Shown here in pieces: positions 47,896 through 61,900 of a stretch of 64,000 nucleotides of DNA. Under the pieces are notes generated by a model. The model had not been told where the DNA came from and searched no databases. It saw only the letters and a list, made by a program, of their open reading frames with translations. The translations under genes were made by a program, and so were the position numbers. The DNA lies in the NCBI GenBank assembly GCA_036850595.1, contig CM072155.1, positions 4,263,953 through 4,327,952 on the forward strand, given 5' to 3'. Each line of letters opens with the position of its first letter. Within the stretch, counting starts at the first letter, position 1. The stretch is from Rhyacichthys aspro (Eukaryota > Chordata > Actinopteri > Gobiiformes > Rhyacichthyidae).

Positions 47896-48678
47896 TATCT
47901 TAAATATCACCACCACAACAAAAATGTATGGTTCTCAACAGTGGGATACAAAAAACCAAAAAACAAAATAGCAGTCAAGAATATTATTAAAGTCAGATAT
48001 TAGTAAAAAAAAAAAAAAAGACAAAAGTATCAAAACATAAATAATACACCGATTCTGAATTCTACACTCCTCAAAAAAGTGTGACTGTGCTAAAAGCTAA
48101 AACAGCTTTGTTAAAGTGCACTGCAAAATGTTTCCATTACAAAATACTTGAAATTTCAGTTTTTTTTCATGTTTTTCACAGGTAAATGAATTCACACAGT
48201 GTAGAATAATGGCTGAAATATCCATTCATCTGGCACAAATAGTTCAAAGGTTATGGACGTTGGATTTTTGTTATATTAAAAGCAGTTCGAATTTGGCCAT
48301 TTTTTTATTTACTAGTAAAAATCATAAAAAAAAAAGAAAAAAAAAAAGACGTCTTAATTAGTAAAACCAAGCTAATGATTATTAAAAAGTGCAAATCAGA
48401 CATGGCACAGTTCACATTATTAGTTCAAACTGAATATTTAAGGACAGACCTATTGGTTAACTTCACCTATGACCTAGTTAGTACAAGGCATTACATGGAG
48501 CCCGTCTTCCATATAACATAAGGTACAGCATAGTTCATGTTAGCCATTTTACAGACTTCACCGCCTCTGGATGCTCTTGAGGTTTGGTTTTCTGTCCTCT
48601 TCTTGTCTCTTGACTTTTTCAGCCATTTCTTTGATGAGCTTTTCTGTTCTTTTCAAAGTTCTCTTGCCAAGTTGTCTC

Positions 48679-51600
48679 TCAGGATTTAAGGCCAATGTGT
48701 GCCATCATCTGCTCATACACTGTCCACGCCATCGCGGCCATCATTGTCCTCCTGAGCAGCCGGGGCACTGCGCCTCTGAAAAAGCCATGCACTCCATGTT
48801 CCTAGTGGGAAAAGACGAAAAACTCGCTTCATATATGCTTGGAAAAAGGATCACAAAATTAAAATCTCGAGACAAACAGTAGTGAGACAATTACCAAATA
48901 GACGAATTTGATGGCCTGTGCTGTCCTGAGCTGTGGATTCACTTGCACTTGTGTTTTGACCACGTCTGCAGGCTGAGTGATCAGAGAAGCCAACACACCA
49001 GCCAGAACTCCGCAGCTGAAGTTAGCCAGAGGAGCAGAGGCAGACGTGCTGATTTCTGGGGGAAAAAAAAGATGCACAGTATTAGAATTAAATAGTTTGA
49101 AGTTAACACTGAGGATGTCAAAAGAATCATGTCCAATCTTTCTCCTTAGTTTACTGGAAGTTAAGCAAAATAGCAAAGATATGTTATTGTACAGAGGTCG
49201 GGGGCTTTTGATCACTGCGGCAATAACGCAATGTAGACATCATCAATACACATATGACAACCACACAGCCCTTTCTGCCACTCCTTAAGAGAATCTGCAG
49301 ACATCGCAACCCAAGAGGGATATCCTTCAGGTAAAAAAATGAGTGGATTGCATGCAAATGAAGTTAAGAGAGAGTCTTGTGCCTGTGCATCAGAAATGTC
49401 CACCATTTGTTGAATGCGAAACTGCCCTCTTCCTTCACTCACCTCTGGGCAGTGAAGCTTTTGCCTGGCTGTAGAACATGACGTAGATCCCGGAGAAGGG
49501 GACATCTCTGAGGAGAGTGGCCATTAGACCAGAAAACAAAGCTGCAGGGCCTTCAGTCTGACACACACTGCGAAGAGCCCCAGCCACACTGCCATAACTG
49601 TACCTGCCACACTGAAAGGCAACAATAAACTCATTAGAACAACACAAAAACTAAAGCCATATTGATAGATTCTCTAAATGTTTGAGAGGCCATAATATTT
49701 GAAGTATTTGTGGCAGCCATTTTCGAAAAACTACTTTCTTTTTAGATAAACGCCTAATGCTAATAAAGTACTAGCACATGACCATAACATACTGTATGCC
49801 AGTTTGAAAGACCTCTTTTGGTTTGTTGTAAACATATGAAGGCCCGAAAAATAATGACATTTCACTTTTTTTTTGAATGGCTGTAAATTTTTTTAACGGA
49901 TAGCCACGTTTTTACAGATTAAGGATTTTACTTTGTGTAAGAGAAATTTTTATTCAGCTGGTTTAAACAGTTCAAAAGTTACAGCTGTTTGAAGAAGCCA
50001 TAATTTGGGTCCAATTTTTAAACATTAGAATGTCACAAACCATAGAAAATACAAAAATTTATACATATGCTATGGATGATATATACATTTATAAAACTAA
50101 TAGATGGTAATTTTTAAAAAAAATTCTTGAAGTATGAGGGTTTAATGACACTTAGCCACTTTTGTTTTTAAGACATAAGCTTCATAAGCATAAAACTTTT
50201 TAGGCTTGGAAAAAGTAATAGGTAGAACATCATTTTCAAACTAAAGTAAAACGAATCTGGCACTTACTTCAAAGCGGGTTTTGATAACAGTTACAGGCAG
50301 CATGATGACCCCAGCCACAGTCCGGGCCCCTCCCCCCAGTAGAACCGCATCTATAGCCCCAGGACTGCTCTCCTGGAAGAAGTGCTGCTTCAGAGTGAAA
50401 TATGTGCTGAAGTATATTCCCACACCTGGGATGGTCCGCACAAAAGACTGAAAATGTGCAAAAGGGAATATATTTAATGATTTTAGTGAATGTACAAATT
50501 TGAGAAAAATGGGACAAAAATACTGTGAACTAACCGGAGAAACACCTTTCCACAATCCGAGCAGCTTCTCTGTGCGCACCACGTTCAGAAACACCGTTAC
50601 CATCCCCACTCTGCCTGAGCTGCAGAGCAAAAAGTTCATTTAGATAACCAGACAGAGAAGCAATCAATGATAATCAATGACCTCAATAGTACAAAACGTA
50701 GTATACAACACGTCAACTCGTGTGCTTCATTAAAACTGTCACTTCAACGTATTCATCCCTTTCACAATGACGCCAGTGACAGTGGCTGTAATACGTGTTT
50801 GTTTTGATAATGTCGTAGGTTTGTGCGGACTGACCCGGGCTGCACGCTGCTCTGTAGAGTCTGTAGGCGGGTCTTAACCAGGTCCAGAGGCTGGAACAGC
50901 AGCGTGGAGCAGGTCCCGCTGAGAGAGCCACACATGAAGGCTTTGAGAGCTGGGTGAGCCTGGACAGAGTGAAACAGACTACATTAGACTACACACATGT
51001 AAAGAATATCAGAATGGATCAAGGTTTAACCATTTTTCAGACTTAAACTGGCATTATCTAAAAGCTCAATTGAGATAAAAGAGACAGTAAGACATGACGA
51101 GAACGAATATCTAAAAAGTAGAGCAGCACATTTTTAGAAAAAAAAAAATCAATCAGTATGTGATAACTGTGGGGACTGTTACCGTTATACATACCATGGT
51201 TTTAAGACGTCATGATAATTGTGATATTAAAACAACTAATATCATAACAAACCATTCTTGCAACATGAGCTGATGAGACAGAGCAGAAATACACTGACTT
51301 CATTTATTTGGATAAAAACCTGTTTGTATTTGCCTCTTAAAATCACCACATTTGCCAGTGTCCATAATCTTGAAAACATTCACAGTTCTAACAAGAACCA
51401 GATTACATCATAATGTGACGTTTTTCTCAAAAGTTATATCATCAGAATGATAAATTGTCCCATACTTACTTTGAATGGACAATTGTTTTGACACGTGAAA
51501 AGTCAAAGTCCATCACATGAAATGTTAGATGCAGTTTTTTTGCGATACAGCTATTCAGACTGTTGCTATCACAATATTATTACATTTGGATGAAAGATTT

Positions 51601-52193
51601 GCCTTAAAATACTCAAACTAGTCATAATCCCCAAACAATGAGGTATAGATAGTAAACATTCAGAAAAAAAATAGCTTTGTGTTGAGTTTTGAATGTATGG
51701 AGGGATAATCCTGAATTACATGTTTAGAGGGAGAGATTTTCAAAGGGTTGAGGCAGCGAGGGCTATTCAACAAACTAAAATGATGATTCTTGTTCATAGG
51801 CAGCAAATCTCAGTGTTTCCCTGGTCACAAGGATAATCCTTAGCTTATTGTAGATGAATAGTTACAGAGAAGCTGTTTTGAATGAGGTAATCTAACCCTT
51901 AGCTTAATAGCTACTTATTCAGAGTTTGTCCAGTCTAAGGTGCAGTGTATTACATAAGTCAGCTACAATTTAACAGCGCTGTAGTACTTTGACACTTTGA
52001 CTCCTTCACTTTGAAAGTGCAATGCGCCAACTTTGCACAGAAAACGGAGGCTAAAGTAGGTTATCAGACTGATGTTATCCAGAGAACACCGTGAACTACA
52101 TTTAACTACAACCAAGATTTAGAATTACTAAATTGAGAAGACAATATGTGCAAAAATAAAAGTAGTAGAATGTCTTACCAGTGCAAGTTCCAT
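48679..52193 (-). CDS. slc25a38: SLC25A38, mitochondrial glycine carrier
   Basis: Coding exons in transcript order: 52193-52179, 50959-50835, 50619-50535, 50447-50268, 49611-49443, 49055-48895, 48801-48679. They total 858 nt, 285 codons plus stop (human 304). The start MELAL is fixed by an upstream in-frame TGA two codons before the AGAGCC-ATG context. The three carrier repeats carry their signatures: QPLDLVKTRLQ, LPVTVIKTRFE (Thr replacing the usual acidic residue, as I recall for human) and QPADVVKTQVQ. Conserved segments include GLWKGVSP, PGVGIYFSTYF, SGLMATLLRDVPFSGIY and RRTMMAAMAWTVYE. The carrier imports glycine across the inner membrane for 5-aminolevulinate synthesis, and loss in people causes congenital sideroblastic anaemia. 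A 5' UTR exon begins at the acceptor near 52262. The gene precedes RPSA head-to-tail. Confidence 0.95.
49695..50000 (+). repeat. Diverged dispersed repeat, copy in SLC25A38 intron
   Basis: Shares segments in the same order and orientation with 52760-53070, including ctttttagataaacgcc…gctaataaagtacta…acatgac…agtttgaaagacct and then a …aaaagttacagctg block. Part of the same family (tctggcacaaatagttcaaaggttatg) occurs near 48.23 kb. The family is not recognised. Confidence 0.5.
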
Positions 52194-52759
52194 GGCTCTT
52201 CAATAACTGCCACAATATCTGGCTTTTCTCTCACTGTCAAGCGGTCAGTCTGAAACTTCTGCAAATCAAATTCAAATAGTATATATAAAATGATGTATTT
52301 ACAATGAAATAAACATTCACTGATGTTGAGAAGAAGAGTTGTGTCTCTTACAGATGATGTGCACAGTCCCTCTGATTGTCTAAGGCCATGTCAGGCTAAA
52401 TATACTGGTCACCTGATCGACACTGTGCGACCCATTAGCGAGCATCTGTCAGACAGTCTATAGACACTGCCCACAGCACCTCTATTTGACTAACCACAGA
52501 CATGCTCCCACATATTAGAATGGAGATGCAGCACGTTTTCCATGAGGATGAGGGTCATTTCATGCAACAGGGGCTTGAGTCACTTGACCCACTTAGATTT
52601 GCTTCAAACTTGGTGTAATAAATATGTGCATACACAAGAATCTATGTGCAAAATGTGAGCTTTCTGTGAATTACAGTTTGGAGAATTTATAAGGTTTAAT
52701 AAAAGGTGTGCAGGGGCCAAATAATGAGGGCTGGAAAAAAATGGCACAAAATGACAAAA

Positions 52760-53070
52760 TTCCAAGTATTTGTGTCAGATTTATGACATTTTCAGCAATT
52801 GTTAAAAAAATAAACTTCTTTTAGATAAAGGCTGGTTGCTAATAAAGTACTATTACATGACTAAAATGTATTGTTAGTTTGAAAGACCTTAGAGGATTTG
52901 TAGTTAAGATATGGCCCAGTTTTTGCAAGGCCATAACTTGGACAGTACAAAACTGAGGAGTGTGTTTTACCTATTTGAGACTTTATTTAGTAAAGAACAG
53001 TTCATTTCTGCTTACCTGGCACTAATAATTGAAAAGTTATGACTGGTGGAAAATTGCTATTCTCACATAA
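52760..53070 (+). repeat. Diverged dispersed repeat, copy upstream of SLC25A38
   Basis: Same-order counterpart of 49695-50000: cttcttttagataaaggc…gctaataaagtactattacatgac…agtttgaaagacctt…cctggcactaataattgaaaagttatgac. It lies in the presumed first intron or 5' flank of SLC25A38. Confidence 0.5.
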
Positions 53071-53599
53071 AAATCTCCCAAACTGAAAGAGATACAAACC
53101 AGAAGTGTGTCACATCTACTACTTGTGATACAGACACTGATTACACTAAGTTTGAAGCTAACCCAAAATGGTCCCAAAGTGGGATTTCTTTCTCAAATCT
53201 GATAATTTTACAGTATGACCCATAACCCGTCTATGTAGTCTACTGAAGTGTCTCTCTATCGAGTTCTGTGATCAATGCTCAAAGTGTGAGGTCTACTGAA
53301 TCTGGCACAAAACACTGAACGTTAATTTAGATTTGAGAAAATGTCAAGTAAAATGTAAGGCCTTCACCACAATAGTTTCAATGACATATGTTTCTCCCTT
53401 TTATATGTAGGCAAGTAAGAAGTTACAGTAGATATTAAAAGGCAGACACATTTTGTATAGTTACATTATTTCGTGTATGCTCGCCAATGATGCATTTCGT
53501 TGAAATATCTGAAATCAAATGTATCTTTCTTTCGTCTAAGTCGATAAATTAGTTTTTAGGTTATTTGGGTCAGCCTTGTGAAGTGAGTGTTCTTACTTT

Positions 53600-53900
53600 G
53601 AAACCGGCGTGTCGCTCCAATATTTAGTCGCAGTTTCCAGTTGTCGAAAAGTAATAACTCAAAACAGTTTTGTTAGGAAACAAAGGTCCGAACGGCTGTA
53701 CTAACCATACTTAAATTTTATTACAAACCAACCTGAAGCTCCTTCGTTATTAAACTTAAATGTCAAAGGACAAGACCCCTCTCTGAAATCTGAAACCGGC
53801 CGGTTCCTGTTTGAGCGACGTACGGCGTGGCGTAACAAATGGGCGTAACCACGTTCAACCCAAGAAACCCCGCCCCCTCCCGAGACGCACACCTCTGATT
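53600..53900 (-). promoter_or_regulatory. slc25a38: Probable SLC25A38 promoter region
   Basis: The only CpG-rich stretch upstream of the gene (cggccggttcctgtttgagcgacgtacggcgtgg, with ccgccccctcccgagacg). Transcription would start here and splice over a 1.4-kb intron to the 5' UTR exon near 52.26 kb. Position is inferred from base composition only. Confidence 0.4.
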
Positions 53901-54592
53901 GGTTACCGTAAAAAAACCAGTTACTCTAGCTTACTTTAACATTTTTCACCATATTCTTCACTATAGTGCGATTATTGTTCTATATTACTACCTTTTGTAA
54001 CGTCATTTTCTTTATACTATACCGATTAATTAGTAATTTTGCTGTAAACCATGTATATTTGATGCCATTACACTTTTCAGTCCATAGTTAAGGTCTGTGG
54101 TTTCAAAGGGACAAAACATAAAGCACATATAAAAAACGTAAGATCATTTAAAAAAAAAAGTATAAAGGGTAAAATCCCAGCTAACCAATACAAAATATAT
54201 ATTCGTTTTTCAAAAAATCAGACAAGTCAAAGCATTGAGTACTTAATATGACCAACACATACTTACACGTTAGAGCATTAAACACATTTCCTTAATTTGC
54301 TACGAATCATTTTATATAGCTATTTCGTATCATAGTTGATACATCACAGTATCAAACAAAATGCTAAGCTATATGTAAGGTAACTGTCGACTTACTCCAA
54401 ACTTTCCATCTTTGTTTACTAGTTTTTAACCAGTTCTAACCTGCTGGGACTCCGCTACCGTTTTTTGTTTTTTTTAACCTGGACTGCCCTCTGCTGTTGA
54501 CAATATTAACTACATAAACAACTCCTAGAAACTCAAATAACTTTTATATTCAATACATGATGCACACACTTGTAGCAGTTTAGAAAGCCTCT

Positions 54593-54598
54593 TTTATT
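54593..54598 (-). terminator. myh14: Myosin heavy chain poly(A) signal
   Basis: AATAAA on the minus strand, implying a 3' UTR of about 1.3 kb (54.58-55.91 kb). The DNA between holds no other recognisable gene. Confidence 0.65.
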
Positions 54599-55909
54599 GT
54601 AATAATACCAACATTTCACAATATGATTTCAATTCCAGAGGTGCAGACAGACAGAATGGAGAAGATGCAGTTTTTCTTTCTTTTTTTCCCAGATATTCCT
54701 TTAAGTGCGAAAGAGTGATCTCTAAATGTGAGTTGTTCCTCTCACTTCCCAGCAGTGTGAGCCTGAAAGCCTCTCAGAGAGCACAGCCTGTGAAGGGGGG
54801 GTTTCATTCAGAAGAGTACAGAGTAAGGAGTTACAGTGAATGTCTTTTTATGAATGTGCCTTTGGTTTATGACAGCATTCCACTCTTCACAAGCTGTGCC
54901 CTGAGAATACAGTGTGTGCAGTGAGTAATAATCTACCCCCACCACCCCAATTCAAACTTTACCCTGAACATTAACAACAAACACTGATACACGTACAAAC
55001 TCAATGCATGTCCAAAAGGGAAAAAAGCCCAAAACAACCCTGCTCAATGGGACTCAGCTGCATGTTAAGGCCTTAGTGTGTGTTGACACGTCCTACACCT
55101 CTGTCTGTTAAAGGAAACATGCAACCGGCAGTGGTTTATAATGTCTAGGATAAAGTGTTCCTTTTTCATCTCAGTGCAAAATTATCAAATTTCAGCACAG
55201 TCAACCTTCAAATACAGTCTCCGATTGGGTTACTTGAAATCTGCCTCAAATGTACGTTTCCATATGTGCATATTTAACTATTAAGCTGAAAAGCATAGTC
55301 ACGTGTTGAGTACTAAGTGCAGCTAAATTGAGAATACATTTCAGCGTATAAACCTTCATTATAAACTGAGGCAAGAGCAGGAGCGGAATAAACATGTAGC
55401 ACTTCCGTTTTTTAACCATTATAAAAAACCTTTGCATAAAATACAAATCTATAGATTGAGATATTACTTTGGTCCCCTTCCAGTAATCGGTCTTCATTTA
55501 CGCATACTTCTTTGTTTTTCTCTTTCTTCAATTAGAAAAATAGATCCTTAATTAGGACTATCGTAATCGTATTGTTCCTTATAAAAATATCACTTTCTTT
55601 TTTTCCCAGAGAATGAAAAAAAATCAAGCAAATAAACATAATGTTTAGGCAATAATGACAATGTATGTATTGTTAGTTTTGTTAGAATGGTGATTGTCCC
55701 ATTTACTGGCTTCTTTGTTTATGGAAGTGTTTTCTGAATGCATAGATTGTCAAAGAAGACAGACTGTCACGGTTTAGATATTGGGAAGTCAGATCCCTGC
55801 CACTAGTTTGGAATGTGTTCGTCCTTTATTATCTGCTTGTACAGTAATTTGAGCTCATGTGTATTCATAATTCAGTTGTGTGTGGAGTAAAAGATGGCAC
55901 AGTGGCGTT

Positions 55910-58900
55910 TCACTCGGGCTTGGGCTCAGGGGTCTCGCTCTTGGGCTCGCTCTCCTCGTCACTCTCTATTCCGGTGCGAGGAATAGTGCGGCGCACGCCG
56001 GCGAAGGTGGGGAGGTCGCCACGCCTGAAACAGAAAAGGAGACAGGAAGGTTTAATCAGTGTCTGTCAAAGTGTCATGTGTAGTGTGCAAGTTTTTTGAT
56101 TTAACAAAGGAAAAATTGTTAGTCAGCTAATAGTATATTGTAAAAAACAAGAACTTAGATCATCTAGGCTTCTGTTATTAATGACTAATAGATCTTATTA
56201 GTATTGTGATGGCTTCAATAACAGCAGGCAGATCAGGCGTTTCAGCTACATCAGCTCTGAGCACCTTTCAAGTGCTTTCCAAACCTTCCATCAAGTGTTT
56301 TACAAATGTATATAAATACCTGCATATTGACAATTCCTTGATTTCTTTTAAGCTTTTAGTTTTTCTTATTCATTTTTGTAAGTGAACTATTTATTCAGAT
56401 TCATTGTTTGTTGTAAAGGAACAGTTACTTTTACACATATCCAGATAACCTGTGAAGAGGTTTGCATTTCTACTGCAGCATTTGCAGAACAGCAGCTTCA
56501 AATACATAAATACTGTCATGCAAGCACTACACAAAGTGCTTTTCTTTATGAGAAGGTTTTGCTATGTAATACAATGAAGACAGTGAATTAAGTGTTTTCA
56601 GTTTACAAAGTGCTGAAAATGTTCACTATTGAAGACCAGAAACAGATGCTGGTGTATGGCACAAGCTTTAGGGGAATTTGTTAAAAAAACTACACTTAGA
56701 TTTCTTCTTGGAATTTGGCCTTTTCTCACAAGAACAAGGGCAATTCCAGAAAGCTTTGTTTTGTGTATCCCTTTTGATTCTTATTTTCACCTAAGAGGAG
56801 GATTCTCTCTTCTCCAATCTACAGACTGCAGTGGTTCACTTTTTAGAAACCATACCAAACGAAATTCCAGTTACCAATTGGACTGTGAAGACCTCATATC
56901 CCTTTTAACATTTGAAATGTCTTTGAAATTATTGTATACTGCCCTGCCCCATACTGCAAAGCCCCATTAAAAAAATTGAAAACATTTGACCAAAACTAAA
57001 CCGTTAACATCAGCCATTATAATCATTATTGGATATATGTAATTATTGCCTGTTTTGTTCACCTGAGCTTGTTTTTAAGGCTGGTCACTTCACGGTTCAT
57101 GGCGTCTGCTGACTCTGTGGCGTCCTCCAGCTCTCTCTGCAGTTTCCTTCGGTTGGCGTTGGCTCTCTGGGCCTCCTCCTCAGCCTCCTCCAGCTGACGC
57201 TTCAGCTGCTTCATGCGAGAGTTCAGCTTGTCGGACTAGAAATACAGAGCGCAATTAAAAGGTGGGATTTTTTTTACCGTTTTAATGATCACCTAGAGCA
57301 TGTGAACAGCTATGGTAGTCCTGCAGGGACATGCTAAGGTCTGTGAACAAAAGCAGTAGAAATAGGTCTGATTTATTTTACTTTAGGAATTACCACAAAA
57401 TTGATTTAGTTCATAAATGTTGTAAACCTTCACGCAAGAATGTGTTCAAAACGAAATACAACTGTAGTCCACAAATCTTCCTCTCTGGGCACTTTAAGGA
57501 AGAACAAGTAGTAATCAAACTAAAATGGTTCTATGAAGCTTTACATGTCTATTTTTTACAAGGTAGACACTTTTTGAGGATATAAGCTATTGAAAGCATC
57601 CATTTTGTTCAACAATATTCTATATTTTAGGCAGTGGACCTTTAATTTCAGGTGTACATAAATCACTGTAGATTTATTAGTAGACCCTGGTGGAAAACCT
57701 TACCTGGTCTTTGTATTGCTCAGAGTTGCGTCTCTCGTCATCCACCTGCAGGATGACTTCTTTCAGTTTCTTCTCGGTGCGTCTGACCATCTTTGTAGCA
57801 GTCTGCCTCTCCCTGTATTAAGAGCACATCATAACTCCGCTTTAGAACACTTTTGGGAAGGTGTACGAACTGACTGATGAAGGCTTTCTTCAGTGAAATG
57901 CCCCGTGAATGCGAGTTGTACCTGGTCTCCATGTCCAGTTGTTCCTCCAGCTGAGCGATCTTAGCCTCCAGGGCAGCCATGTTGGCCTTGTACTTGGATT
58001 TGACCGTTCCCTCCAGCTCCTGCAGCTTCAGTTTCAGCTCCTTATTCTGACGCTCGAGCTGGGATCTGGCTCCTTCGACGCGCTGAGAGGTGCTGCGCTC
58101 TGCCGTCAGCTCCACGTTCATCTGGTCGGTCTACGAAAGCCCAATCTCAACTATTATCCTCTGAAGTCAAACAATAAACCAACCACAAAGAGGGCAGTGG
58201 AGGAAAAGCTACACACCTGGAGCACTGCTTTCTTTAGCCTGTCATTAACCAGCTCGGTGTTGCACTGTTCCTCCTCCAGTTCTTCCTCAAGCTGAGCAAT
58301 ACGAGCCTCCAGTCGCCTCCTCTCTTCAGCGGCCTGAGCGCTGAGGGCCAAGAAATGACGTAAGAAAATGTGTACAAAGTGCTGATAAATAAACTAGTAA
58401 GCCTACATGTAAAAAGTACTACAAAGACAAACGCAGAGCTAGTGTATGTTATGTTTGACCCATTTCCTGGACAAAACAAGGTCCAGTAATACATTTTTAA
58501 TTGTGAACGATAACATACTTCTTGGCGGCCTGGTTATTAATCTCATCCTGGAGCTCGTCTCTCTCCTGCTGGGCCTGTCTCTTGACTCTCTCTGCAGCCG
58601 CCAGCTCCTGCGAAACAGAACAGTCGCGAGGTCAGACGTGTCTTGTAGTGTTATAGTTTGTACCAGTGAATAAATTTAATAACACTCGCTGACCTCCTGC
58701 ATCTGGATCATATCGGCCTCCATGCCCTTCATCTTCTTCTCGCTCTCTTTGCTCTGAGCCAGGATCTCCTCTCTGGACATGCGAGTGTCCTCCAGTTCTC
58801 TCATCAGATCCTTCATTTGAGCCTGACGGGAGGAAATACGCCATCAGAAGTCTGTCAACATATATTATACCTAGTTTGCCATTTGTGCCGCCCACTCCAC

Positions 58901-61900
58901 ACTCACCTGCAGTTTCTTCAGCTGTTTGAGGGCCTCGTCGCGGTTCTTGTTGGCCGTGTCGATGCCTGCCTCCAGCTCCTTCAGGTCCAGCTCCATTTTC
59001 TTGCGTGCGGCCACAGCAGCGGAGCGTTGCTTCCTTTCATCCTCCAGCTCCATTTCCATCTCTCTCACCTTAAAGACACACATTGCATTACATTACAAGT
59101 ACTTATTTTAGTCAGTTACATGCAGTTAATAGGGTGGGGCGATATAGAAAAATTCCTTAACAAAACAGACCTGCAGTACATTGCAATATATATTTCTCAG
59201 AGATCTATAACAGAGATTTACTAATGACACATAGGTTCTTAAAAGACCGCTCCTAAACATGTGGCTATTTAAGAAAATGGTGCTTAAATGACAAAAACAA
59301 ATGCATATAAAAACAAGCACCACACATCACAGCTCTACAGTTAAACTATATATCAGTGTTACAATATAGTCCCACTACAATCTCATATGAAATTATCGGT
59401 CTATCTTAACTCAAAATATCGCTACAGTGATTCAGTAATAGATTTGCTTTCAGGTGGTTAGTGTATAATTCATTGTAGACAAAGGCAGTCTGACAGTAAC
59501 CTACCTGCTTGACCAGGGCCCTCTTCTTCTCCTCGCCCATCTCGTCTCGTCCCGCCAGGTCCCTCTCGTACTGAGCCTTCATGGCCTGCATGTTGACCTC
59601 CAGACGCAGCTTGGCGTCCTCTGTGGCCTGCAGCTCGTCCTCCAGCTCCTCCAGCTGGGTCTTCATCTCCTCCAGCTGCTGCTCCAGAGTGCGCTTGGAC
59701 TTCTCCAGCTCGTGGACCTGACGCCACACATAACGATTATTAACCATTTCTGGATAATGCCAATAGAAGGTAAAAAAAAGGTATTGCCAGTGCCCAATGT
59801 AGATAATTGGGGTGTTATGTATAATGAGGAAACAGACTTTGACTTGTAGACTTGGAAAAGATTGAATTAGATACTGATCATGTAAAAGCACAAGATTCTC
59901 ACATTTTTGCCAACGTCATCCTTGGAGGACACCAGGTCTTCCATCTCAGCGCGCAGCTGTTTGCTGCTGCGGTCCAGCTCATCCTTGATGTCCATCAGAG
60001 ATTCCAACTCCCGGGTTAAGGCCAGGGCCCGGGTCTCCTTCTCGCGAGCCTCGGCTTCAGCGCGGTCTCGCTCCTCTGCGTAACGAGCAGAGATGTTCTT
60101 CTCCTCGGCGAGCATCTGAGGAAAGGAGCACTCCAGTTAGTTTTAAGAAAAGACCCAATTTGCTAAGGTTGTTTAAAAAAATATCACAATAGTTTTCATT
60201 TCATTTGTTTAAATGGATGGGACAGTGCATATACATGAACAATGTAATGTACAATGAAAATGATCAAATAACGATACATGTATTGTCCCACCTCTAATAA
60301 CGAGCATATAAAAAATGCAAGGTTTAGAACTAAATCTTACTGGTCTTTTACAGTTTCATTTGATGAAACATATTTTTATATAAAGTGTGCGGTTCAAGGA
60401 CTTTATTGCAATATGGATGCTGTGGTAGCTGATTTAGCTGAATATTGTGCAACCCTTGTTGAAATATGGACAACTGAGACGGTTAATACCTGGTCAAACT
60501 TCTTCTGCTTCTTCTCCAGGTTGGAGACTATCTGTCTCAGATGGTCCTGGTCTACCAGCAGGTCATCCAGCTCCTGTTGGAGGCGGGTCTTGGTCTTGTC
60601 CAGTTTCTCATAAGCACCACATTTCTCCTCCAGGCGCTGGTTTGCCGTCTCCAGGTCTCTTTGGAACCTCTTCTTGGCCTCCTCGGTTGATTCCAGACTA
60701 GTGGCATCCTGCTCCAGCTTCTTCTTCATTTCTGCCAGCTGCGTGGAGAAAACACTGCCATCAGATACACACTCAGACTTATTTAACAAATTAAGTAAAT
60801 GTTAGATAAATGTGCCAACCTGAGCCTGTGCTGTGAGCAGTTGCTTCTCCACATTCTTCTTGGCCTCCTCTTCTTCCTCGAGCTGTTCTTTCAGGTTGTT
60901 CTGTTCATCTTCGAGCTGGCGCAGGCGGGTGCCGAGTGACAACTTCTGACGCGTCTCCTCCTGGAGCACTTCCTGTTGAAAAAATTATGAAAAAATCAGT
61001 CACTTTCAAGTCCTTTTAAATGAATTTATCTTACTTCAAGACATTTTTGGTGCTTGTTTTGCTCACACTTAAAAGTAAGAGTATTAATTAGGACAAATAG
61101 AATATATTGGCCTATATTGTTTATTATCTATTTACTAAAATCTAATCACACAAAGGTTTAGTATATAGTGAGCAGACGTTTAGGTTGTAAACTGATTCTA
61201 GCAGACACTTTTGCTAATACGATATGTTTCACGGTATGTTTCATTTAAATAATCCAGCCATATCTAGTAATGGCGGAGCTTCTGTTATTGGGCCCAACCA
61301 TTAGATCCAGAGTGAAAACGCTAATCCTTATTGAGGCTTATGCTTAAGTTGACTTATGCGTTTGTCCACTGCACCTGAACGTCCTGCAGCTGGGACTCCA
61401 CAGCAGAGAAGTCTTTGGTCGCCTTGATGGACTTGCCCTCCACGTCACTCAGCAAAGTATTGACATTATCCAGTTCAGCCTATGGACACAAAACAAATAC
61501 AGTACTATAACTGCAGATTCAAATACATGCTTCACTTTACTGACATTGTTGGGACAGCACTGTACCTGCATTTTGGCCACTTTCTCAGCAAACTCAATTC
61601 GCTGGCGCTCGCTCTCTGAGTGTTTCAGCTGCAGCTCCTGGACCTGTGCTTCAGCCTTCTTCCTGCGATGCTCAGAGTCCCCTTTGCCCTGCATCAGAGT
61701 CTGCAGCTCAATGGCCAGTTCATTCCTCTCCGACTCCAGAGCCTGCTTGGCCTTCTCCATGGATACTTTGTTCTGTAAGTGCCGACATATTCATTCATTC
61801 ATTCATTCATTAAGACGAAAACAAAAAGAATGAATGACGATAAATGAAGAATAAGGGGTCTCTTGGTTACCCTCTTGGCCTGCTCCAGCTGTTCATTCAG

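Noticed and set aside
59126..59400. tggggcgatatag… stretch in a myosin intron as a hAT-like repeat
   Set aside because: Resembles common fish 'GGGCGATAT' elements at one end only; borders and second end not identifiable.
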